A DNA stretch of 64,000 bases from Meridianimarinicoccus roseus. GTDB lineage: Bacteria > Pseudomonadota > Alphaproteobacteria > Rhodobacterales > Rhodobacteraceae. The stretch spans positions 1 through 64,000 of the forward strand of contig NZ_QGKU01000068.1 in the NCBI RefSeq assembly GCF_003172915.1, read 5' to 3'. The position numbers and the translations under genes are program-made. Of this stretch, positions 1 through 9,891 are shown one piece after another (within the stretch, counting starts at the first letter, position 1; each line of letters begins with the position of its first letter). The notes below the pieces were generated by a model. The model was not told the origin of the DNA. It was given only the letters and a program-made list of their open reading frames with translations, and searched no databases.

Positions 1-619
<619 letters not shown>

Positions 620-620
<1 letters not shown>

Positions 621-1324
621 CAGGCTTCCTCCCGCTTGCGCGTCGTGCGCTGTTCGATCCGTTTCTCGTGGTCGCCCTGCACGATCCGGTGCACGTAGAT
701 GCCGGGCAGGTGGATGGCGTCGGGGTCGAGCGCGCCGCGCGGCACGATTTCCTCGACCTCGGCAACGCAGACCTTGCCGCACATCGCGGCGGGCGGGTTG
801 AAGTTGCGCGCGGTCTTGCGGAAGACGAGGTTGCCGGTGTCGTCTGCCTTCCACGCCTTCACGATGCTCAGGTCCGCGAAGATGCCGCGCTCGAGGATGA
901 AATCCTCGCCGTCGAACTGCTTCACTTCTTTGCCCTCGGCGATCATCGTGCCGACGCCGGTCTTGGTGTAGAAGCCCGGGATGCCGCAGCCGCCCGCGCG
1001 CATGCGTTCGGCGAGCGTGCCCTGCGGATTGAATTCTAGCTCCAGCTCGCCCGACAGGTACTGGCGCATGAATTCCGCGTTCTCGCCGACATAGGACGAC
1101 ATCATCTTCTTGATCTGGCGGGTGGCCAGCAGCTTGCCGAGCCCGAAGTCATCGACGCCCGCGTTGTTCGAGGCGACGGTCAGGTCCTTGACGCCGCTTT
1201 CGACAATGGCGTCGATCAGAAGCTCAGGAATGCCGCAAAGACCAAAGCCCCCCGCCGCGATGAGCATCCCGTCCGACAAAAGCCCGTCAAGAGCCTCCGA
1301 CGCGCTGCCGTACACCTTTTTCAT
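620..1324 (-). CDS. scoA: 3-oxoacid CoA-transferase subunit A
   Basis: Alpha subunit of the same CoA-transferase, 234 residues, the usual length. The N-terminal half has the glycine-rich CoA-binding signature [15 protein letters not shown] (about residues 23-37), followed by [12 protein letters not shown]. The protein starts [12 protein letters not shown] at the ATG at 1324. It is the promoter-proximal gene of the pair and its stop overlaps the scoB start. The upstream gap to topA (1325-1413) is short, so a transcript could continue from topA, although no terminator or promoter is obvious there. Confidence 0.93.
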
Positions 1325-1413
1325 ATACGCATCCTTCCACGCAGTTTGCGGAACTTGTGACGTTGCGGTGCGGATGTGTCAACAAAATGCCGCAGCGCGG
1401 CGACGGGCGGCGG

Positions 1414-4137
1414 TCACTCCGCCGCCTTGGAAGAAGATTTCGACGCGGCTGTCTTCTTTTTCGCCGCCGGTTTCTTCGCGGCTGGTTTCTTGGCCGCCGG
1501 TTTTTTCTTGGGGGCCGCCTTCTTCTTCGCGCCGGTCTTGGCGGCCCGCTCCGCCAGGATCGGCAGCGCCTGCTCCAGCGTCATGGTTTCGGGGTCGATA
1601 TCCTTGGGCAGCGTGGCGTTGACCTTGTCCCACTTCACGTAAGGCCCATAGCGGCCCTTCATCACGTTCACCGCGCCGCCGTCCGGGTGCTCGCCCAGCT
1701 CCTTGAGCGGGGTGGTCGGGGCGGGTTTTCCGCGCTTGGGCTTGGACGCCAGCACCTCCACCGCGCGGTTCATCCCGATCGTGAACACCTCGTCCACGTC
1801 CTCGAGGTTGGCATTGGTGCCGCCCTTGTGGGAAATCGACTCGGCGTGTTTCAGGTACGGCCCGTAGCGCCCGATATTGGCCCAGATCGTGACCCCGTCC
1901 TCGGGATGCGGGCCTATTTCGCGCGGGAGAGACAGCAGCTTGACCGCCTGTTCGAGGTCCACCTGATCTGCGGGCCAGTCCTTCGGGATCGACTGTCGCG
2001 GCGGTTTCTTGTTCTCCTCCGTCACCTCGCCGCGTTGCACGTACGGTCCGAAGCGGCCCTTGTGGGCGTAGATGTTGTCGCCCGCATCCACACCCAGAAG
2101 CTTGCCTTCGGGCGGAATTCCGCTGGCATCGGTGTCTTCCATACCGGGCGGGCCGAACGGGCGCGTGTACCGGCATTCGGGATAGTTGGAACAGCCGATG
2201 AAGGCCCCGCCCGACCGCGCGGTGCGCATCGAGAGGCGCCCGGCGCCGCAATTCGGGCAAAGCCGCGGGTCGGAGCCATCAGGCTTGGGCGGAAACAGGT
2301 GCGGCTCGAGCACCTCGTTGATCTTTTCCAGAACCTCGGTGATGCGCAGTTCGGCGGTTTCCTCGATAGCGGCCGAGAAGTCGCGCCAGAACTGGTGCAG
2401 CACTTCCTTGTAGTCCCGCTCGCCCGCCGATACGTCGTCGAGCTGGCTTTCGAGATCGGCGGTGAAGTCGTAGCCGACATACTTGCGGAAGTAGTTGACG
2501 AGGAACGCGGTAACGAGGCGGCCCTTGTCTTCCGGGATCAGGCGGTTGCCGTCCTTCACGACATAACCGCGATCCTGGATCGTGGTCACGATCGACGCAT
2601 AGGTCGAGGGTCGACCGATGCCAAGCTCCTCCATGCGCTTCACAAGGCTGGCCTCGGTATAGCGCGGCGGGGGCTGCGTGAAATGCTGCTGCGCCAGCAC
2701 GGCGCCGCTGTCGGACAGGATCGCTGCCGCGCTCTTGCGTGTCTCCACCACTGCATCGGCGCTGCCCGCAGCCTTTTCATAGTCTGCCTGAAGCGCGTCG
2801 CGAGCCGGGCTGACCGTGTCGCCTTCGGCGACCTGCGGCAGCCGGGCGCCCTCATCATCGCCGTCGTCGTCGCGACCCTCCTCGTAGACCTTCAGGAAAC
2901 CGTCGAACAGCACGACCTGCCCGGTGGCCCGCAGCATCACCTGCTCGTCCGGGCTTCCCACGTCGATGGTCGTGCGTTCCAGCCGCGCGGCTGCCATCTG
3001 GCTGGCGATGGTGCGCTTCCAGATCATGTCATAGAGCCTGCGCTGGTCGCCGTCCGAGATGCGCAGCGCCGCGGCATCCCGGCCCATGTCCGTGGGACGG
3101 ATGCACTCGTGTGCCTCTTGCGCGTTCTTGGCCTTGTTCTTGTACATGCGGGGCGACCCCGGCAGGTAGTTGTCGCCGTAGCGGTCCTTGATCGCGTCGC
3201 GCGCGGACATCACCGCCTCGGGAGCCATGTCGATCCCGTCGGTCCGCATGTAGGTGATCAGCCCCGCCTCATAAAGCCGCTGCGCCGCACTCATGGTCTG
3301 GCGCGCACCGAAGCCGAACTTGCGGCTCGCTTCCTGCTGCAGGGTGGAGGTCATGAAGGGCGGGGCGGGGTTGCGCGTGCCGGGCTTGGCTTCGACCGAC
3401 CGCACGGCAAGGGCGCGCGAACTGACGGCCTGCACCGCCAGTTCGGCCGCCTCGGCGGTAGCCAGGTCGAACTTGTCCAGCTTGCGCCCGCCCAGCACCG
3501 TCAGCCGGGCCGTGAAGGTCTGCCCGCGCGGGGTTTCCAGCACGGCGCGGACCGACCAGTATTCGCGCGGCTTGAAAGCCTCGATCTCCATCTCGCGTTC
3601 GACGATGATGCGCAGGCACACGGACTGAACGCGCCCGGCCGATTTCGCGCCCGGCAGCTTGCGCCACAACACAGGGCTGAGGTTGAAGCCCACGAGGTAG
3701 TCGAGCGCCCGGCGCGCGAGATAGGCATGCACCAGTTCAAGATCGACCTGCCGGGGGTTCTTCATCGCTTCGGTGACGGCCGACTTGGTGATCGCGTTGA
3801 ACACGACGCGGCTGACTTCCGTGGACTTCTTGATCGCCTTGCGCTTCGTCAGCGCCTCCTGCAGGTGCCAGCTGATCGCCTCGCCCTCGCGGTCAGGGTC
3901 GGTTGCGAGGATCAGCGCGTCATCGCCCGCAAGCGCATCGGCGATCGCCTTGACGTGCTTGCGACTGTCCGGCGAGATTTCCCAGATCATGTCGAAATCG
4001 TGGTCCGTATCGACTGACCCGTCCTTTGGCGGCAGGTCGCGAACGTGCCCGTAGGAGGCCAGAACGGTGTAGTCGTCGCCCAGATACTTGTTGATGGTCT
4101 TGGCTTTCGCGGGGGACTCGACAACGACGACCGGCAT
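1414..4137 (-). CDS. topA: DNA topoisomerase I (type IA)
   Basis: Relaxes negative supercoils by cutting and passing single strands. The protein has 907 residues. The Toprim domain occupies about 1-120 with the metal-binding DPDREGE motif at 80-86. The catalytic tyrosine is Y296 in LITYMRTDG. A single four-cysteine zinc ribbon (LCPNCGAGRL ... IGCSNYPECRY) lies near residues 600-640. It is followed by several short GRYGPYVK-type C-terminal repeats and a Lys/Ala-rich tail over the last ~40 residues (repeated KKPAA units), common in alphaproteobacterial TopA and thought to help bind DNA. The ATG at 4137 starts MPVVVVESPAKAKTI, the standard beginning of the family. Downstream of dprA on the same strand, a widespread arrangement. 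Confidence 0.97.
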   Translation of the reverse strand: MPVVVVESPAKAKTINKYLGDDYTVLASYGHVRDLPPKDGSVDTDHDFDMIWEISPDSRKHVKAIADALAGDDALILATDPDREGEAISWHLQEALTKRKAIKKSTEVSRVVFNAITKSAVTEAMKNPRQVDLELVHAYLARRALDYLVGFNLSPVLWRKLPGAKSAGRVQSVCLRIIVEREMEIEAFKPREYWSVRAVLETPRGQTFTARLTVLGGRKLDKFDLATAEAAELAVQAVSSRALAVRSVEAKPGTRNPAPPFMTSTLQQEASRKFGFGARQTMSAAQRLYEAGLITYMRTDGIDMAPEAVMSARDAIKDRYGDNYLPGSPRMYKNKAKNAQEAHECIRPTDMGRDAAALRISDGDQRRLYDMIWKRTIASQMAAARLERTTIDVGSPDEQVMLRATGQVVLFDGFLKVYEEGRDDDGDDEGARLPQVAEGDTVSPARDALQADYEKAAGSADAVVETRKSAAAILSDSGAVLAQQHFTQPPPRYTEASLVKRMEELGIGRPSTYASIVTTIQDRGYVVKDGNRLIPEDKGRLVTAFLVNYFRKYVGYDFTADLESQLDDVSAGERDYKEVLHQFWRDFSAAIEETAELRITEVLEKINEVLEPHLFPPKPDGSDPRLCPNCGAGRLSMRTARSGGAFIGCSNYPECRYTRPFGPPGMEDTDASGIPPEGKLLGVDAGDNIYAHKGRFGPYVQRGEVTEENKKPPRQSIPKDWPADQVDLEQAVKLLSLPREIGPHPEDGVTIWANIGRYGPYLKHAESISHKGGTNANLEDVDEVFTIGMNRAVEVLASKPKRGKPAPTTPLKELGEHPDGGAVNVMKGRYGPYVKWDKVNATLPKDIDPETMTLEQALPILAERAAKTGAKKKAAPKKKPAAKKPAAKKPAAKKKTAASKSSSKAAE

Positions 4138-4244
4138 AAGCTGGGCTCCAGAGACAGGGACATTCCGAACGGGTGACCGCTAGATGTGACTGCGGGGCAT
4201 TGCTTGTCAATGTCGGGCGGGTCCGGCGGCGGCCGTGTCGCGGG

Positions 4245-5471
4245 CTAGCTGCGGGAAACCATGCCACCGGCGTGGCGCACGATCCGCCCTTCAAGCTCCA
4301 GTTCCATAAGGGCCGGCGCAACGATGGTCGCGGGCATGGCGAGGTCGCGGATCAACTGGTCTTCGGGCAGCGGCGTCGGGCCGAGCCGGGACAGGATCGC
4401 GGCCATACGTTGCTGCGCAGGCTCGGGCACCGTGCCCTGCGGGCGCGGTGCGGGACGCGTCGTCAAAGAGGCCCGGACCGCGCGGTCGGCTGCCGCTTCC
4501 GGCGCGGCCGAGGGCGATGGAGATTCGGGTTGCGGGGGGCGCAGGGCTTCCGGGGCATCGGGCGCATCCGCGTCCACAGGGCCGAGCGCGTCGATCACGT
4601 CGGCGGCAGAGCGGATCAGTGTTGCGCCGTCTCGGATCAGCATGTTGCAGCCCGTCGCGCGCCCATCGAACGGATGGCCCGGCACGGCCAGCACGTCGCG
4701 GCCCTGATCGAGTGCGTTGCGTGCCGTGATCAGACTGCCCGAGCGCGCGGCGGCTTCCACCACGATCAGCCCGCGCGCCAGCCCCGAGATGATCCGGTTG
4801 CGGCGTGGGAAGTGCCGCGCCTGCGGGGCAAGGCCCATCGGCTGTTCCGACAGCAGAACACCCTGGTCCGCGATCCGCCGAAAGAGCGCCTCGTTCTCGG
4901 AGGGGTACGGCACGTCGATACCGCCGCCCAGAACCGCCACGGTGCCGGTCTTCAGGCTTGCGCCGTGAACTGCGGCGTCGATGCCGCGCGCAAGGCCCGA
5001 AACTGTGGCGAATCCCTGCTGACCGAGGTCCTGCGCAAGCTGGCGAGCCATCCGTTCCCCGAGGCTGGAGGCATTGCGCGCGCCCACCAGCGCGACCAGC
5101 GGCATTGCCAGAACCTCGGCCCGGCCACACATCCACAGAACGGGCGGGGGGTCGGGGATCCCGGCCAGCAGGGGCGGATAATCCGGATCGCCCCAGCACA
5201 AGAGGCGCGCTCCGGCCCGGCGGCCCGCACGCAACTCAGCCTCTACACTATCGGGTGCAGCGGCAGTGTAGTTGGTCACGCCCGCCCGTGCGGCGAGGTC
5301 CGGCAGCAGATCGAGCACGCGCGCGGCGCTTCCGTGTTCGCCCATCAGCCTGAAAAACGTGTGAACCCCGACGCCGCGAGAGCGAATGAGGCGGAGCCAC
5401 GACGATCTGTCTTCTTCCGTCCTGGGTGAGGTGAGGGGTGTGGTGTTGGAGGAAAACAGGGTTTGTGTCAT
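4245..5471 (-). CDS. dprA: DNA-processing protein DprA (Smf)
   Basis: Loads RecA onto incoming single-stranded DNA during natural transformation; in Rhodobacter it is also needed by recipients of gene transfer agents (established for the family). The product is 408 residues. The Rossmann-like core includes ALVGARNASSLGERMA, SGLARGIDAAVHG and PRRNRIISGLA, which form the ssDNA-binding surface. A Pro/Ala-rich linker leads to a C-terminal winged helix (about 340-405). The start was placed at the ATG at 5471 (MTQTLFSSN). The frame stays open upstream, but that extension is low-complexity Arg/Pro-rich sequence without family resemblance. The gene lies between tldD and topA on the same strand. The 146-bp gap upstream is AT-richer around 5510-5560 and could hold its own promoter. 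Confidence 0.93.
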   Translation of the reverse strand: MTQTLFSSNTTPLTSPRTEEDRSSWLRLIRSRGVGVHTFFRLMGEHGSAARVLDLLPDLAARAGVTNYTAAAPDSVEAELRAGRRAGARLLCWGDPDYPPLLAGIPDPPPVLWMCGRAEVLAMPLVALVGARNASSLGERMARQLAQDLGQQGFATVSGLARGIDAAVHGASLKTGTVAVLGGGIDVPYPSENEALFRRIADQGVLLSEQPMGLAPQARHFPRRNRIISGLARGLIVVEAAARSGSLITARNALDQGRDVLAVPGHPFDGRATGCNMLIRDGATLIRSAADVIDALGPVDADAPDAPEALRPPQPESPSPSAAPEAAADRAVRASLTTRPAPRPQGTVPEPAQQRMAAILSRLGPTPLPEDQLIRDLAMPATIVAPALMELELEGRIVRHAGGMVSRS

Positions 5472-5576
5472 CGCGGCTCCGCCCGAGGGGTAAAGCCACC
5501 CTCGCGCCGCGGTGCTTAACTTTAGGTAAAATTGGACCGGAATTTTTGATGGTTTCTCCGGAAAACCCGGCGGGCT

Positions 5577-5601
5577 GGAGCGCGGCCGCGGCCGACGCTC
5601 C
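5577..5601 (-). terminator. Possible stem-loop terminator after tldD
   Basis: Arms GGAGCG (5577-5582) and CGCTCC (5596-5601) enclose a self-complementary CGGCCGCGGCCGA loop, so the whole element can fold tightly. It lies 16 bases past the tldD stop. Reading the minus strand, a short T run (GGGTTTTCC) follows about 10 bases after the stem. The weak T tract makes termination plausible but not certain. Confidence 0.4.
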
Positions 5602-5617
5602 TTGCGTGCCGGGTGGG

Positions 5618-7036
5618 TTATGAAGATCCGCCGACCGTCAGGCGGCCGATCCGCAGGCTGGGCTGGCCGACCCCGACCGGCACCCATTGGCCCGCCTTGC
5701 CGCAATTGCCGATGCCGGGATCGAGAGCCAGATCGTTGCCGATCGCCTGGATGTGCTGCATCGCGGTGGGCCCGTCGCCGATCAGCGTGGCGCCCTTTAC
5801 CGGCGCGCCGACGCGGCCATTCTTCACCCGGTAGGCCTCTGTGCAGGAGAACACGAACTTTCCGTTGGTGATGTCCACCTGCCCGCCGCCGAATCCCACG
5901 GCGTAGAGCCCGTCATCCAGACCGGCGAGGATGTCGGCGGGGTCTTCCTTGCCGCCGAGCATGTAGGTGTTCGTCATGCGGGGCATAGGCGGATGGGCAT
6001 AGCTTTGCCGCCGCCCGTTGCCGGTCGCGGCCGCACCCATCAGCCGGGCGTTCTGGCGGTCCTGCATGTAGCCCACGAGGATGCCGTCCTCGATCAGTGT
6101 GGTGCGGTGACTGGGTGTCCCCTCATCGTCGATCGTGATCGACCCGCGCCGGTCGGGAATTGTACCGTCGTCCAGCACCGTCACGCCGGGGGCGGCAACG
6201 CGCTGTCCCATCAGGCCGGAAAACGCCGACGTCTTCTTACGGTTGAAATCGCCTTCAAGCCCGTGGCCCACGGCTTCATGCAGAAGTATGCCCGGCCAGC
6301 CGGGGCCAAGCACCACGTCCATTACTCCGGCCGGAGCGGCCTCGGCCTCGAGGTTGACCGACGCGATTCGCAGCGCCTCGCGCACGGCGTCCTGCCAATG
6401 GGCCGCGTCGGTGACGAGCGACAGCGGCCGCCGTCCACCCGCCCCAACCCCGCCGGATTCGCGCCGACCATCCTGTTCCACAATCACCGATACGTTGAGC
6501 CGCGTCATCGGCCGGATGTCCGACACGATCATCCCGTCCGGGCGCAGAATCACGACCTCCTGCTGCCCGGCAGCCAGCGTTGCCGAAACCTGCACCACCC
6601 TCGGGTCGATGTCCCGCGCGAAGGTGTCGATATCGCGCAGCGTGGCGATCTTCGCGGCGAAAGGGGCCTCGATCAGCGGATCGACGTCGGAGTAGAGCCG
6701 CGTGTTGGTTCCCTGCGGCGGTTCGGCCAAGGTCCCGCCGCCCGCGCCAACCGCCAGCCGCGCCGTGTCGCTGGCGCGCGCGAGCGCGGCCTCGGTCACT
6801 TCGGTGGAATGCGCGTATCCGGTCGTGTCACCGCGCACCGCCCGCAGCCCGAACCCTTCGGAGGCATCGTAGCTGGCTGTGCGCAGGCGCCCGTCATCGT
6901 AGCTCAGAACCTCGGAACGGCGGCGCTCCAGGAACAGTTCGCCATCATCTGCGCCGTCCGTGGCCGCGCGTAGCCGTGCAAGCGCGACGTCGGGGTCGAT
7001 GCGCGTGGCGAACGGGTCAAACCTGTCTACGTTCAT
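5618..7036 (-). CDS. tldD: Metalloprotease TldD
   Basis: Zinc peptidase subunit that with TldE/PmbA degrades unfolded peptides and matures modified peptides such as microcins. The protein has 472 residues. The zinc motif HEAVGH (HExxxH, H253-E254-H258) sits in LLHEAVGHGLEGD, and the family C-terminal region with GGGQVDITNGKFVFSCTEAY is present. The ATG at 7036 begins MNVDRFDPFATRI. It is transcribed divergently from the cytochrome oxidase cluster. No pmbA partner is in the window. Confidence 0.95.
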   Translation of the reverse strand: MNVDRFDPFATRIDPDVALARLRAATDGADDGELFLERRRSEVLSYDDGRLRTASYDASEGFGLRAVRGDTTGYAHSTEVTEAALARASDTARLAVGAGGGTLAEPPQGTNTRLYSDVDPLIEAPFAAKIATLRDIDTFARDIDPRVVQVSATLAAGQQEVVILRPDGMIVSDIRPMTRLNVSVIVEQDGRRESGGVGAGGRRPLSLVTDAAHWQDAVREALRIASVNLEAEAAPAGVMDVVLGPGWPGILLHEAVGHGLEGDFNRKKTSAFSGLMGQRVAAPGVTVLDDGTIPDRRGSITIDDEGTPSHRTTLIEDGILVGYMQDRQNARLMGAAATGNGRRQSYAHPPMPRMTNTYMLGGKEDPADILAGLDDGLYAVGFGGGQVDITNGKFVFSCTEAYRVKNGRVGAPVKGATLIGDGPTAMQHIQAIGNDLALDPGIGNCGKAGQWVPVGVGQPSLRIGRLTVGGSS

Positions 7037-7056
7037 GTAAATCCGCTTTCATGTCT

Positions 7057-7070
7057 TTGATTCAGGTCAA
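7057..7070. promoter_or_regulatory. FNR/FnrL-type binding site
   Basis: The 14-base dyad TTGATTCAGGTCAA matches the FNR-family pattern TTGAT-N4-(A/G)TCAA. It lies in the 176-bp divergent gap, 21 bases from the tldD start and 143 bases upstream of coxB. In Rhodobacter and Paracoccus, FnrL/FnrP proteins control respiratory genes by oxygen, so a role in oxidase expression is reasonable. That link is inferred from motif and position only. A TATGAT hexamer at 7117-7122 could be the -10 of the coxB promoter, but no good -35 was found at standard spacing. Confidence 0.5.
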
Positions 7071-7212
7071 ACTGACCGGAATGTCGCAGGGCCGCATCTT
7101 GTTCCATTGCCTCAGATATGATCTTTGGGCTCATCACAACAATGGGTGACCACGCCCGGGCACGTCGAACCAAACTGCGCCGTGCCTTCGGCGAGATCAA
7201 CAGGAAGAAAAC

Positions 7213-8073
7213 ATGCGAATCAAACTGCCGACCCTTGGGCTTGCCACCGCTGCGCTGACGGCCCTCGCCGCGCCTGCGGCTCTGGCGCAGGACGTGCTGG
7301 GTGATCTGCCGGTGGTCGGAAAGCCGATTCCCGGCGGCACGGGCTTCCAGCCGGCCGCAACGGAACTGGCGCGCGACCTGCAATGGCTCGACGGTTTTAT
7401 CAACGTGATCATCATCGCCATCGTTCTGTTCGTGACGGCGTTGCTGGTGTGGTGCATTCTGCGATTCAACGAGAAGCGCAATCCGGAGCCGGGTACCTTC
7501 ACGCACAACTCGCCTTTGGAAGTGGCGTGGACGATCGTTCCGATCATCATCCTAGTGTTTATCGGCGCCTTTTCGCTGCCGATCCTGTTCAAGCAGCAGG
7601 AGATCCCGGAGGCAGACATCACCATCAAGACCACGGGTTACCAGTGGTACTGGGGCTACGAGTACGTGGATGAAGGCTTCTCCTACGAGGCGTTCATGCT
7701 GGAGAAGGACGAACTGGCCGAGGCAGGCTATGCCGAGGACGAGTATCTTCTGGCCACGAGCGAACCCATGGTCGTGCCCGTCGGCAAGACCATTGTCGTG
7801 CAGGTGACCGGCGCCGACGTGATCCATTCCTGGACCGTGCCCGCCTTCGGCGTGAAGCAGGACGCTGTGCCTGGCCGCCTTGCGCAGCTGTGGTTCAAGG
7901 CCGAGAAGGAAGGCGTCTATTTCGGCCAATGTTCGGAGTTGTGCGGTCAGGCCCACGCCTACATGCCGATTACCGTGAAGGTCGTGAGCGAAGAGAAATA
8001 CGAGGCATGGCTGGCGCAGATGCGCGAAGAGTATGCCGGTATTCCCGCCGACTTCGAGGTCGCTGCGCGCTGA
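7213..8073 (+). CDS. ctaC: Cytochrome c oxidase subunit II (aa3 type)
   Basis: Receives electrons from cytochrome c through its CuA centre and passes them to heme a in subunit I. The 286-residue protein has a signal peptide (1-25, cleaved near ALAQD), two membrane helices (about 62-82 and 104-125) and a periplasmic cupredoxin domain. The complete CuA ligand set is visible: H205, C240, C244, H248 and M251 in VIHSW and [12 protein letters not shown], and the aromatic electron-entry segment QWYWGYEY is present. A purine-rich ribosome site (AGGAAGAAAAC) precedes the ATG. It heads the ctaC-ctaB-ctaG-ctaE-surf1 cluster; subunit I (ctaD) is elsewhere in the genome. Confidence 0.97.
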   Translation: MRIKLPTLGLATAALTALAAPAALAQDVLGDLPVVGKPIPGGTGFQPAATELARDLQWLDGFINVIIIAIVLFVTALLVWCILRFNEKRNPEPGTFTHNSPLEVAWTIVPIIILVFIGAFSLPILFKQQEIPEADITIKTTGYQWYWGYEYVDEGFSYEAFMLEKDELAEAGYAEDEYLLATSEPMVVPVGKTIVVQVTGADVIHSWTVPAFGVKQDAVPGRLAQLWFKAEKEGVYFGQCSELCGQAHAYMPITVKVVSEEKYEAWLAQMREEYAGIPADFEVAAR

Positions 8074-8094
8074 GATCGCGCCCCCTGAACAAGC

Positions 8095-8117
8095 CCCGCC
8101 CGAAAGTGCCGGGCGGG
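8095..8117 (+). other. Intercistronic stem-loop between ctaC and ctaB
   Basis: CCCGCCCG (8095-8102) and CGGGCGGG (8110-8117) pair perfectly over 8 bases around a 7-base loop. The hairpin ends 14 bases before the ctaB ATG, just ahead of its GGAG ribosome site. It could trim expression of the downstream assembly genes relative to the structural subunit or protect the ctaC message. There is no T tract, so full termination is unlikely. Confidence 0.5.
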
Positions 8118-8131
8118 ACGGAGAAGACTGA

Positions 8132-9073
8132 ATGACCGACGCAACATCCACACTGCCCGGAACACGGACCGGCGAGGCGGGGTTCGGCGATTACGTTGCG
8201 CTGCTGAAGCCACGCGTCATGACGCTGGTCGTGTTCACTGCCTTTGCCGGGCTGATGGTCGCGCCGGTATCGCTGCACCCGATGGTGGCGTTCGCGTCCA
8301 TACTGTTCATCGCCCTGGGCGGCGGCGCGTCGGGCGCGCTGAACATGTGGTGGGATGCCGACATCGATGCCGTAATGCGCCGCACGCGGTCCCGCCCGGT
8401 CCCGTCCGGCGCGGTGCGCGGCGATGAGGCGCTCGCGCTGGGGCTGGCGCTGTCGGGCATCGCGGTCGTGATGCTTGGCCTTGCGGCCAACTGGGCCGCG
8501 GCCGGTCTTCTTGCCTTCACGATTTTCTTCTACGCCGTGATCTACACGATGTGGCTGAAGCGCTGGACGCCGCAGAACATCGTAATCGGAGGCGCCGCCG
8601 GAGCCTTCCCGCCGATGATCGGCTGGGTGGCGGCGACGGGCAGCGTGTCGCTTGAAAGCGTTCTGATGTTTGCGCTGATCTTCATGTGGACGCCGCCTCA
8701 TTTCTGGGCGCTGGCGCTGTTCATGAAGTCCGACTACGCCGACGCGGGCGTGCCCATGCTGACCGTCACGCATGGCCGCCCGGCGACCCGCCGCCACATC
8801 GTTGTTTACACCGCGCTTCTGGCGCCGTTGGCGATCGGCACGGCATTCTCGGCCATCGGCGGGCCGGTCTATCTTGCGGTCGCAGTGATCATGAACTTGC
8901 GCTTCCTGCAGGGTGCCGTCGCAATCGCGCGGCGCGACGATGCCGCTGCCGAGGCGGACAATTACAAAGTTGAAAAAGCGTTCTTCCGCTTCTCGCTCTA
9001 CTACCTGTTCGCGCATTTCGGCGCGCTGATGGTCGATGCGGGGCTGGACCGCTTCGGATGGGGGATCTGGTAA
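8132..9073 (+). CDS. ctaB: Protoheme IX farnesyltransferase (heme O synthase)
   Basis: Adds a farnesyl group to heme b, giving heme O, the precursor of the heme A used by aa3 oxidase. The 313-residue UbiA-family integral membrane protein has about nine hydrophobic helices. The first Asp-rich prenyl diphosphate-binding motif is [20 protein letters not shown] and the second region is [14 protein letters not shown]. The stop shares one base with the next start (TAATG), so translation is coupled. Confidence 0.96.
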   Translation: MTDATSTLPGTRTGEAGFGDYVALLKPRVMTLVVFTAFAGLMVAPVSLHPMVAFASILFIALGGGASGALNMWWDADIDAVMRRTRSRPVPSGAVRGDEALALGLALSGIAVVMLGLAANWAAAGLLAFTIFFYAVIYTMWLKRWTPQNIVIGGAAGAFPPMIGWVAATGSVSLESVLMFALIFMWTPPHFWALALFMKSDYADAGVPMLTVTHGRPATRRHIVVYTALLAPLAIGTAFSAIGGPVYLAVAVIMNLRFLQGAVAIARRDDAAAEADNYKVEKAFFRFSLYYLFAHFGALMVDAGLDRFGWGIW

Positions 9074-9261
9074 TGTCGTTCGGCAAGCAGCATGACCTTC
9101 ACCAGCGCCGGTTCGGGCGCAACCTGGGGCTTGGGCTCGTTCTTCTCGGGTTCGTGGCCGTGATGTTCGGGTTGACTGTGGCCAAGGTCGGCGGGGGCGC
9201 GCCCACGCAGGGCTTCGACCACGTTCTCCGTCCGGAAATGCTTCCGGAGACGTCGCAATGA
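9073..9261 (+). CDS. Small single-helix membrane protein of the cox cluster (CoxF-like position)
   Basis: A 62-residue protein ([20 protein letters not shown]...) with a basic N-terminus, one hydrophobic segment (about 19-40) and a short polar tail. Small proteins of this kind are regularly found between ctaB and ctaG in Rhodobacterales and are annotated CoxF or hypothetical; their biochemical role is not established. The ATG at 9073 overlaps the ctaB stop, and its own stop overlaps the ctaG start (ATGA), so it is locked into the operon. An upstream in-frame ATG at 9058 would lie inside ctaB and is less likely. Confidence 0.8.
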   Translation: MSFGKQHDLHQRRFGRNLGLGLVLLGFVAVMFGLTVAKVGGGAPTQGFDHVLRPEMLPETSQ

Positions 9262-9863
9262 GCCGGGCCGGGGTGCGCAACACCGCCTTCGCCACCGCGG
9301 GCGTCGTCGTGGTCATGGCCGGGCTGGGCTTCGCTGCCGTGCCCCTGTATGACCTGTTCTGCCGCGTTACCGGCTTCGGCGGGACGACATCTGCCTCTAG
9401 CCAGGCGTCGGACAGCGTGCTCGACAAGACAGTGAAGGTGCGTTTCGACGCTTCCACCGACCGCGACATGCCCTGGCAGTTCAAGCCGGTGCAGCGGACG
9501 ATGGACCTCAAGATCGGCGAAACCGGGCTGGCCTTTTACGAGGCCTACAACCCCACAGACCGGCCCGTCGCGGGCACCGCCACCTACAACGTGACCCCTT
9601 ATGCCGCTGGCGGCTATTTCACCAAGATCGATTGCTTCTGCTTCACCATGCAGGTGTTGCAGCCTGGTGAGCGGGTGCAGATGCCGGTGACATTCTATGT
9701 GGATCCCGAGATCGTCGAGGACCGTGAAGGCAAGTTCCTACATGAGATCACGCTGTCCTACACCTTTTATGAAACGGATGTGCCGGAGGACCGGCAGGCG
9801 CGCCTTGCGCCTGACGCCGGGGGCGCGCCCGACCCCGCACAGACCCAATCTTCCGTGAACTGA
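9258..9863 (+). CDS. ctaG: Cytochrome c oxidase assembly protein CtaG (Cox11 family)
   Basis: Copper chaperone that helps build the CuB centre in subunit I. The 201-residue protein has an N-terminal membrane anchor (about 8-28) and a periplasmic immunoglobulin-like domain. The Cox11 copper motif is present as [14 protein letters not shown], followed by the conserved [11 protein letters not shown]. It is a single-pass inner-membrane protein facing the periplasm. It overlaps the preceding small gene by four bases, and subunit III follows 28 bases after its stop. Confidence 0.96.
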   Translation: MSRAGVRNTAFATAGVVVVMAGLGFAAVPLYDLFCRVTGFGGTTSASSQASDSVLDKTVKVRFDASTDRDMPWQFKPVQRTMDLKIGETGLAFYEAYNPTDRPVAGTATYNVTPYAAGGYFTKIDCFCFTMQVLQPGERVQMPVTFYVDPEIVEDREGKFLHEITLSYTFYETDVPEDRQARLAPDAGGAPDPAQTQSSVN

Positions 9864-9891
9864 CGAGCGACCGAGAGAGACAGAGCAACCC

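Noticed and set aside
1357-4017. An 886-codon open frame on the plus strand antisense to topA
   Set aside because: It is the mirror of a strongly supported topoisomerase gene in GC-rich DNA, where antisense frames stay open by codon bias. Its translation is Arg/His/Gly-rich without any family motif or ribosome site.
5687-6973. A 428-codon plus-strand frame antisense to tldD
   Set aside because: TldD on the minus strand has the complete HExxxH motif and full family length; the antisense translation has no recognisable feature.
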